DNA from: Chitinophagales bacterium
GTDB lineage: Bacteria; Bacteroidota; Bacteroidia; Chitinophagales; UBA8649
Assembly (NCBI GenBank): GCA_016777395.1
Contig: JADHRO010000149.1
Location: 1 to 5,040 of the forward strand
Direction of reading: 5' to 3'
DNA length: 5,040 nt
Each line of letters starts with the position of its first letter. The stretch's first letter is position 1. Positions 1 through 5,040 of the stretch are shown piece after piece. The position numbers were made by a program, and so were the translations under genes. The notes under the pieces were generated by a model. That model worked only from the letters and a program-made list of their open reading frames with translations. It did no database searches and was not told the DNA's origin.

Positions 1-1557
1 ACTTTTATAGATGTTGTGGATATTAATAATCTTTATATGGAGAATACCACTTGGGGCGGTGTTTGGATTGATTTTGATAATGATGGTTGGCAAGATTTAT
101 ATGTTGCTACCGACCATAAAACGCAAAGTTTTCAAAGCGTAAATTCCTATTTTTTTAGAAACAGAACACCAAATAATTTTGAGCTTGATACGAGTATATT
201 TCTTGGAAATCAGCAAGCGCAAAGCTATGCAGCTGCTAGAGGAGATTTTAATAATGATGGATTTTATGATTTAGTAGTTCAAAATGAAGAATTTACTACT
301 CCTTTTTTATTAGAGAATTCTGGAAACAATAATAATTATATAAAAATTACCCTAGAAGGTACGGTGTCGAATAGATTTGCAATTGGTTCTTGGATTAGGG
401 TTTTTGCAGGAGGACAACAGTTTAATCAATATACGGCATGTGGCGAAAATTATATTGGGCAAAATTCACAACATCATATTTTTGGTGTTGGAAATGACAC
501 TTTAGTCGATTCAGTTCATGTAGTCTATTTAAGTGGCGTTATTGATAAGTATTATAGTTTACCCATTAATCAAAGTTATAATTTCCAAGAGGGAGAAACG
601 GTTAATGCGTTTCTCATAGAAAATGTGGGTCCATCAGTACTTTGTTTTGGAGATACAACAACTTTACAAGTCCCCTTGTTTGAAACTTATCTTTGGAATA
701 CGGGAGATACTACCCGTGAAATTAAAGTTTGGCAAGCAGGAGCCTACTCTCTAATAGCTTTGGATAGCAATGGCTTAGTATATAACAGCAATATGATTTA
801 TATTGATGTGCTCTCTGAAGTTGGTATCACACTTAATGCTAATGAGATTAGTTGCGCAGATGGTCAGGATGGAGAAGTATTTCTTGAAGTGGACAATCAA
901 GGAAGGACATACGCCATAACCTGGTTGCATGGAGCAACTGGAGATAGTCTTTTTAATTTAGGGGCAGGAGCTTACTATTTTAACTATATCGATTCAGCAG
1001 GGTGTGCTTACCATGATTCTGTTGAGTTGCTGGAGCCTTTACCTTTAAATGTGCAAGCAGATATTCAAGCACAAACGGCAGATAGCCAAGGGAGTATTCA
1101 TATTTTGGCTAATGGTGGAGTTCCTCCTTACAGGATTTTATTAGATAATATTCAAATTGGAAGTTCTTCCATTAATTTGGATTCAGGGGAATATGTATTA
1201 GTTGTTATTGATTCTAATGGCTGTGAATATGAAGATTTGTTAATCGTACCTTTTCTTACAGATATAAATGTAAGTTCGAGATTAATTGGGCTTGGAGGTA
1301 ATCAAATTTCCATATTACCTAATCCTATGCAGGATTACTTTTGGATTTTTAATGAGCAAGCTTTTCAAGGAGAATTAGGTTATTCAATGCTTGACATATC
1401 AGGGAAGGTAATTCTTGAAAATAAAGCTGATTTTTTATCGACAGTGCAGCAAGATAAAATTTTAGTTCGCCTTCCAAACAGTTTATCGAAAGGAGTATAT
1501 TTTTTAAAAATAAACTATCAGAGTGAAAGCTTATTCTTTAAGCTTGTCAGAGATTAA
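1..1557 (+). CDS. FG-GAP/UnbV-ASPIC/SprB-repeat surface protein with T9SS sorting domain, 5' truncated (paralog 1)
   Basis: The frame is open from base 1 to the TAA at 1555-1557, so 518 codons are visible and the start lies left of the window. The GTG at 16 is not taken as the start, because the reading continues leftwards and matches paralog 2 there. In order: two calcium-loop FG-GAP repeats (Asp-rich loops at 70-96 and 244-270), a UnbV/ASPIC domain (334-594, with CGENY and the Gln-Asn-Ser-Gln-His-His stretch), an Ig/PKD-like domain (about 640-816, WNTGDTT motif), two SprB-like repeats (about 850-1041 and 1045-1254), and a T9SS type A sorting domain (about 1306-1554) with a proper PNP motif at 1318-1326 and a GVYFLKI-type last strand. 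By alignment with paralog 2 about 900 bases are missing, giving roughly 820 residues in full. It is expected to be secreted and surface-anchored or released; its ligand is unknown. A stem-loop follows 63 bases after the stop. Confidence 0.9.
   Translation, partial: TFIDVVDINNLYMENTTWGGVWIDFDNDGWQDLYVATDHKTQSFQSVNSYFFRNRTPNNFELDTSIFLGNQQAQSYAAARGDFNNDGFYDLVVQNEEFTTPFLLENSGNNNNYIKITLEGTVSNRFAIGSWIRVFAGGQQFNQYTACGENYIGQNSQHHIFGVGNDTLVDSVHVVYLSGVIDKYYSLPINQSYNFQEGETVNAFLIENVGPSVLCFGDTTTLQVPLFETYLWNTGDTTREIKVWQAGAYSLIALDSNGLVYNSNMIYIDVLSEVGITLNANEISCADGQDGEVFLEVDNQGRTYAITWLHGATGDSLFNLGAGAYYFNYIDSAGCAYHDSVELLEPLPLNVQADIQAQTADSQGSIHILANGGVPPYRILLDNIQIGSSSINLDSGEYVLVVIDSNGCEYEDLLIVPFLTDINVSSRLIGLGGNQISILPNPMQDYFWIFNEQAFQGELGYSMLDISGKVILENKADFLSTVQQDKILVRLPNSLSKGVYFLKINYQSESLFFKLVRD
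244..1041 (+). repeat. Segment duplicated in paralog 2 (partner 2914-3711)
   Basis: Landmarks across this span sit at a constant offset of 2670 bases from paralog 2: last calcium loop (244/2914), UnbV domain (334/3004), WNTGDTT (694/3364) and the first SprB Cys (853/3523). The alignment therefore needs no net gap over about 800 bases. Local DNA identity is high: 457-486 against 3127-3156 differ at one base in 30, and 694-716 against 3364-3386 at one in 23. This is gene duplication, not a mobile element; no terminal inverted repeats or transposase are seen. Confidence 0.75.
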
Positions 1558-1593
1558 AATGTCAATATGAAATAATAAATTCCATCATTATAG

Positions 1594-1616
1594 ATGTTTT
1601 TAGTCTCTAAAAATAT
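1594..1616 (+). other. AT-rich inverted repeat after paralog 1
   Basis: TTTTTAG (1597-1603) and CTAAAAA (1607-1613) form a 7-bp perfect stem around a TCT loop. The stem extends to 10 bp (1594-1616) if one G-U pair is allowed. It is almost all A-T and is followed by ATAATAAG rather than a T tract, so alone it is a poor terminator. It may stabilise the 3' end of the paralog 1 message, or may be chance in AT-rich sequence. Confidence 0.3.
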
Positions 1617-1620
1617 AATA

Positions 1621-1662
1621 AGTAGATGGGATTCACAATCTTTTCTACTCTCTTTCTTTTTA
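1621..1662 (+). terminator. Probable intrinsic terminator of paralog 1
   Basis: AGTAGA (1621-1626) pairs with TCTACT (1644-1649) and GATT (1630-1633) pairs with AATC (1637-1640) around a CAC loop. One T-T mismatch and two G-U pairs lie between the two helices. The stem is followed by a pyrimidine-rich, mostly T tract (1650-1661). It sits 63 bases after the paralog 1 stop and about 90 bases before paralog 2, where a terminator between separate transcripts is expected. The stem is not GC-rich, so strength is uncertain. Confidence 0.5.
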
Positions 1663-1702
1663 TGTAAAGTTTAATGTTTAGATACTTTAAGAGTTTATTC
1701 GC

Positions 1703-1745
1703 TTGACTTTTTCAAGTTAATTATTCATATTAGTTCTTATATTTA
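1703..1745 (+). promoter_or_regulatory. Weak promoter candidate for paralog 2
   Basis: This region lies between the likely terminator and the ATG at 1752. TTGAC (1703-1707) could serve as the upstream TTG element of a Bacteroidota promoter. Downstream candidates for the TAnnTTTG box are TATTAGTT (1728-1735), which has workable spacing but a poor match, and TATATTTA (1738-1745), which has a better match but is too far from TTGAC and almost touches the start codon. CTTGA (1702-1706) and TCAAG (1712-1716) also form a small inverted repeat over the TTGAC. The position supports a promoter; the motif match alone is weak. Confidence 0.2.
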
Positions 1746-1920
1746 ACGTCTATGCAGTTTAATGATAAAATTTTTTCCTGGTTTTCCCTTTTTGGATTGT
1801 TACTTAATTTTAATTTAAATGCCCAACTTTTTTCTGATGTAGCTTCTAGCCAGGGCATAAATCTCACCACAGGTACTGTTGCTCTATACGGTTCTGGAAT
1901 CAGTTTTTATGATATAAATC

Positions 1921-4218
1921 ATGATGGCTGGGATGATGACTTTAGCACTAGAAAACGATACACAAGCAATCTTTTTTAATATTCAAGGAAATTTACAGTT
2001 ATCTCCAATTAAAATTTATAATGCTGGTCAGACGAAGATGTTCCTATGGGTTGATTATGACAACGATGGCGATTCCGATATTTTTATTACAACAGATTTT
2101 GGAGCTGTTCATTTATATGAAAATACGGGCAATTTTAATTTTATCGAAACAACAAATATATCTGGCTTATCATCAAATATAGCAGATAATTATGGCGCAT
2201 CGTTTGCCGATTATGATAAGGATGGATTTTTAGATTTACACATATGTAAATATTTTAGAACTTCTGGCCAGATTGATTCATCGGATTTAACTTTTTTTAA
2301 TAACTTATACCACAATAATGGAGATGGTACTTTTACTGATGTTTCAATTTCCTCTGGTGTTTCAAACTATCTGCGATCAAGTTTTATTTCTGTTTGGTTT
2401 GACTATGATCAAGATTCATGGCCTGATTTATATGTTGCCAATGATTTAATTTATGACGGAGCTCTTTATAGAAACAATTCAGATGGGACTTTTTCATATG
2501 AAACTATAAATGCAAACCTTATTAACCCAGGAGGGGCTACGGATTACATGACTTGTTCAGTCGCAGATTATAATAACGATCAGGATTTAGATTTGTTTGT
2601 TAGCAATACAGCTTTTGATAGTAATGGCAATCCCTTATTGTTTGACAATGACGATGTATTACCTTATTTTACAAACAAAGCTGATATTCTGATGTTGGAA
2701 ATGCCAAGTACCACATGGGGAGGGCTATGGATAGATTATGATAACGATTCATATCAAGATCTATATGTAGCGACAGGTTCATTATTTTTAGATTCTATAC
2801 CGGATATTGTGCCTGGGTATTTTTTCAAAAACGAGTCGTCAAACTATTTTACTTTAATGGACACTATTTTTACGAGCAATCACAATGCGACAAGTCATGC
2901 CGTCGCAAAAGGAGATTTGAATCGAGATGGCTTTCATGACATTGTTGTAAGTAACGATGATCCCGATATACCTTTTTTATGGTTAAATTCCGGAAATTCA
3001 AACAATCATATTAAGATTACTCTAGCCGGAACTGTTTCAAATTCAATGGCCATTGGTTCTTGGATTAAAGTGTTTGTGGGAGGACAGCAATACACCCAAT
3101 ATACCCTGTGTGGAGAAAACTATTTAGGGCAAAATTCACAGCATCATATTTTTGGTTTGGGCCAAGCCACACTTGTAGACTCTGTGCACATCGAATACCT
3201 CAGTGGCATAGTTGACAAGTACTATAATCTGGCAGTCAATCAAAATTACCAATTTCTCGAAGGGGGAACAGTACCTATTTTTACGATTCCTCAGATAGGA
3301 AGCACTATTTTATGTCTAGGGGATAGTGCAGTGTTAAGCGCTCCTTTTTTTGAATCTTACACCTGGAATACGGGTGATACTACCCGACAAATTGAAGTTT
3401 GGCAAGCAGGGAATTATTCCCTAACAGCAATTGATAGTAATGGATTAATTAATTACAGTAATGTAGTTGAGATTGACGTTTTACCTGATTTTATAATAAC
3501 GGCAAACAGCCAAAATATGCATTGTGCAGAATTAAATGATGGAGAGATTAATTTAGTGGTAGATAATCAAGGAATTCCCTACACTGTTGAATGGAACCAT
3601 GGTGCAATTGGAGATAGCTTATTCAATTTAAACGAAGGAACATATGTTTTCAATTATCTTGACTCTTTCGCTTGCCAGTATACAGATTCGGTTCAAATCA
3701 ATGCCCCATTTCCAATTAATGTCCAATCGCTAGTTTCACCTCAAACTCCAGATACCTTGGGTACGATCTCTCTGAATATAAATGGAGGGTTTCCTCCCTT
3801 TCAAATTTTTGTTGATGATGTTTTATCGAGTACAAATATTAACAATCTAAACGCAGGGTTTTATTCGCTAGAAATTATAGATGAGAATGGATGCTCTTGG
3901 GAGCAAGAACTTGAGGTGATTTATTTAGATAGCAATACGAATACCGGAATTTTTCTTCATGATGATCCAATATTCCAAGTTTATCCGTTGCCATTCAAGG
4001 ATCATATAACCCTGAGTTTCTTTTCAAAGATAATAGAGCCGTTTGATTTGAATCTTTTTAGCGAAGAGGGGCGTCTAATTGTCTCCCAAAGTTTTAAAAC
4101 AATATTTGGCTTGAATGAATTAAGAATGGAAATCGCGCAGGATATCCCTGCTGGATTGTATATGCTAGAGTTAAGGTCTCAAAGTGATTCAAGTAGCAAA
4201 ATACTTATAAAGTTTTAG
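1921..4218 (+). CDS. Main downstream reading frame of broken paralog 2 (propeller, UnbV/ASPIC, Ig-like, SprB, T9SS domains)
   Basis: This frame carries nearly all of the protein; real homology begins at about 1939. Six calcium loops lie at 2053-2079, 2209-2235, 2401-2427, 2566-2592, 2734-2760 and 2914-2940; with the one in the upstream frame (1911-1937) there are seven, the number for a seven-bladed propeller. Blades are often followed by LYxNNGDGTF-like strands. A UnbV/ASPIC domain follows (3004-3264), then an Ig/PKD-like domain (about 3310-3486, WNTGDTT), two SprB-like repeats (about 3520-3714 and 3715-3927) and a T9SS type A sorting domain (about 3973-4215) ending in AGLYMLEL and a basic IKF tail. 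Its first motif reads YPLPF, not the usual YPNP. The ATG at 1921 has no visible ribosome site, and starting there would lack a signal peptide, so I take it as the remainder of the split gene rather than an independent start. Confidence 0.6.
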   Translation: MMAGMMTLALENDTQAIFFNIQGNLQLSPIKIYNAGQTKMFLWVDYDNDGDSDIFITTDFGAVHLYENTGNFNFIETTNISGLSSNIADNYGASFADYDKDGFLDLHICKYFRTSGQIDSSDLTFFNNLYHNNGDGTFTDVSISSGVSNYLRSSFISVWFDYDQDSWPDLYVANDLIYDGALYRNNSDGTFSYETINANLINPGGATDYMTCSVADYNNDQDLDLFVSNTAFDSNGNPLLFDNDDVLPYFTNKADILMLEMPSTTWGGLWIDYDNDSYQDLYVATGSLFLDSIPDIVPGYFFKNESSNYFTLMDTIFTSNHNATSHAVAKGDLNRDGFHDIVVSNDDPDIPFLWLNSGNSNNHIKITLAGTVSNSMAIGSWIKVFVGGQQYTQYTLCGENYLGQNSQHHIFGLGQATLVDSVHIEYLSGIVDKYYNLAVNQNYQFLEGGTVPIFTIPQIGSTILCLGDSAVLSAPFFESYTWNTGDTTRQIEVWQAGNYSLTAIDSNGLINYSNVVEIDVLPDFIITANSQNMHCAELNDGEINLVVDNQGIPYTVEWNHGAIGDSLFNLNEGTYVFNYLDSFACQYTDSVQINAPFPINVQSLVSPQTPDTLGTISLNINGGFPPFQIFVDDVLSSTNINNLNAGFYSLEIIDENGCSWEQELEVIYLDSNTNTGIFLHDDPIFQVYPLPFKDHITLSFFSKIIEPFDLNLFSEEGRLIVSQSFKTIFGLNELRMEIAQDIPAGLYMLELRSQSDSSSKILIKF
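1935..1942 (+). other. Frameshift site in paralog 2
   Basis: The last codon in register is GAT at 1935-1937; base 1938 is then orphaned and the homologous frame resumes with ACT TTA GCA at 1939. First calcium loops of paralogs 2 and 3 (1911 and 4396) are 2485 bases apart, while second loops (2053 and 4540) and third loops (2209 and 4696) are 2487 apart. Paralog 2 is therefore two bases short here. The protein alignment across the repaired site has no gaps up to the shared WVDYDNDG. The bases are GATGATGACTTTAG, with no long homopolymer. Confidence 0.8.
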
Positions 4219-4242
4219 TTTTAACGTATCTTAGAAAGTGGT

Positions 4243-5040
4243 ATGAAAATATTGGTCAAAATAGTATTACTTGTTGTGCTAGTTTTTAAAGCGAACTTTC
4301 TTATTGCTCAAACTTTCACTAATGTAGCCCCTAGTCAAGGTATTAATATTATTACAAATACTGCTCTTGTAAATGGTGCTGGAGTTAGTTTTTACGATTT
4401 TAACAATGATGGTTGGGACGACTTAAGTTTTGTATTGGAAGGCTTTCCTCATGAGTTCTATCTCAATAATATGGGGGTTTATCAACCCGCTTCTTTCTCC
4501 ATTCCAAACTCACGCCAAGCTAAACAGTTAAATTGGGTAGACTATGATAACGATGGCGTTTTGGATATTTTTGTTTCTAAGTACGCAGCTCAGAACCAGC
4601 TTTTTAAAAATGATGGTAATTTTAACTTTACGGATGTTACCGTGAGTGCAGGAATTTCCAATGATATAGCATTTAGTTGGGGTTCTTCATTTGGAGATTA
4701 CAATAAAGACGGCTTTCTTGACCTTTACGTTTGTAAATATGCCTTAGGTGTTGGAGACACCAACAATCTGAATAATGTAAATAATCTTTATAGAAATAAC
4801 GGAGATGGAACTTTTACGGATGTTACCTTTAGTGCAGGAGTTGCTGATGGAATCAAAGCAAGTTTCTGTGCTGTTTGGTTTGATTATAACAAGGATACCT
4901 GGCCTGATTTATACGTGGTAAATGACCGCGCTCCAGACGGAACACTTTTTAGAAATAATGGCGACGGCACTTTTACAGATGTTACGGTGAGTGCCCATTT
5001 AACAGCCATCTTAAGTAATTTTATGTCAGGTTCAGTGGCT
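4243..5040 (+). CDS. Secreted FG-GAP/VCBS beta-propeller protein, N-terminal part, 3' truncated (paralog 3)
   Basis: ATG at 4243 opens a frame that runs to the right edge (266 codons, no stop). A weak purine stretch GAAAG (4234-4238) lies four bases upstream. Residues 1-23 are a signal peptide: Lys at 2 and 6, a hydrophobic core of Val and Leu (7-15), and IAQ at 21-23. The mature part has four calcium loops, at residues 52-60, 100-108, 152-160 and 214-222; the fourth has Thr in place of the loop Gly. LYRNNGDGTFTDVT-type strands recur near 119-131, 182-194 and 235-247, as is usual for VCBS/CRTAC1-like proteins. From paralogs 1 and 2, the unseen part should hold about three more blades, a UnbV/ASPIC domain, Ig and SprB domains and a T9SS tail. 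The 24-base gap from the paralog 2 stop suggests cotranscription with it. Confidence 0.9.
   Translation, partial: MKILVKIVLLVVLVFKANFLIAQTFTNVAPSQGINIITNTALVNGAGVSFYDFNNDGWDDLSFVLEGFPHEFYLNNMGVYQPASFSIPNSRQAKQLNWVDYDNDGVLDIFVSKYAAQNQLFKNDGNFNFTDVTVSAGISNDIAFSWGSSFGDYNKDGFLDLYVCKYALGVGDTNNLNNVNNLYRNNGDGTFTDVTFSAGVADGIKASFCAVWFDYNKDTWPDLYVVNDRAPDGTLFRNNGDGTFTDVTVSAHLTAILSNFMSGSVA

Larger units (their letters stand above)
1752..4218 (+). pseudogene. Paralog 2, full-length propeller/UnbV/SprB/T9SS protein gene split by a frameshift
   Basis: ATG at 1752 opens a good signal peptide: a hydrophobic core (FSLFGLLLNF, residues 11-20) ending in NAQ at 23-25, a typical Bacteroidota cleavage region. The mature protein begins like paralog 3 (shared SQGIN and SFYD..N.DGWDD motifs). 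After GWDD (codon ending 1937) this frame loses homology and stops at 1977-1979, giving only 75 residues. Homology continues without a gap in another frame from base 1939 to the TAG at 4216-4218. Restoring two bases would give about 822 residues. No clear Shine-Dalgarno precedes the start (TTTAACGTCT lies just upstream), which is normal for the phylum. As written, the secreted protein cannot be made in one piece. A recent mutation or a sequencing/assembly error are both possible, since the remaining 759 codons are free of stops. Confidence 0.8.

Noticed and set aside
16..18. GTG at 16 as the start of paralog 1
   Set aside because: The frame is open to base 1, no ribosome site is visible, and the match to paralog 2 continues across this point, so the gene begins outside the window.
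1702..1716. CTTGA/TCAAG hairpin as a terminator or operator
   Set aside because: The stem is only five base pairs, no T tract follows and no second copy is seen, so it cannot be separated from chance.
1921..1941. ATG at 1921 (with more ATGs at 1924, 1933 and 1936) as a true start of an independent gene
   Set aside because: These ATGs are an out-of-frame reading of the conserved HDGWDD codons. There is no ribosome site or signal peptide, and homology in this frame begins only after 1938.
1935..1946. Programmed ribosomal frameshifting or homopolymer phase variation joining the two parts of paralog 2
   Set aside because: There is no slippery heptamer, no long homopolymer or tandem repeat and no evident stimulatory stem-loop; the intact paralog 3 needs no shift at the same place.
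4616..5002. Recurring near-identical short DNA (ACTTTTACGGATGTTACC-like) in paralog 3 as a DNA repeat array
   Set aside because: The copies fall in frame on the NNGDGTFTDVT strand of successive propeller blades, so the repetition is explained by protein structure.

Overview
The window is AT-rich DNA carrying, on the + strand only, part of a tandem array of three paralogous genes for large secreted proteins. Bacteroidota (a flavobacterium-like or saprospira-like lineage) is the best fit. The reasons are C-terminal type IX secretion (T9SS) sorting domains, SprB-type repeats, signal peptides ending in Ala-Gln, and weak or absent Shine-Dalgarno sequences. I cannot name genus or species.

Layout: (1) 1-1557 is the 3' part of paralog 1, whose start lies left of the window. 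(2) 1558-1751 is a 194-base gap with a good stem-loop plus T-rich tract (1621-1662), read as a terminator, and a weak promoter-like stretch before paralog 2. (3) 1752-4218 is paralog 2, complete in length but broken by a frameshift near base 1938, just after the first calcium-loop motif. (4) 4243-5040 is the 5' part of paralog 3, starting only 24 bases after paralog 2 and running off the right edge.

Pieced together across the copies, the shared architecture is: signal peptide; seven DxDxDG-type calcium loops at 47-64 residue spacing (FG-GAP/VCBS repeats, consistent with a seven-bladed beta-propeller); a UnbV/ASPIC domain; an Ig/PKD-like domain; two SprB-like repeats; a T9SS type A sorting domain. 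Such proteins would be exported through Sec, then through the T9SS, and displayed on or released from the cell surface. A role in adhesion, ligand binding or gliding is inference.

The most useful observations are the frameshift in the middle copy, shown by a 2-base change in register against paralog 3, and the uneven divergence of paralogs 1 and 2: the UnbV domain is about three-quarters identical while the sorting domain is barely alignable. No RNA genes, insertion sequences, CRISPR arrays or minus-strand genes were recognised. I see no clearly new biological system here; it is an expanded surface-protein family.
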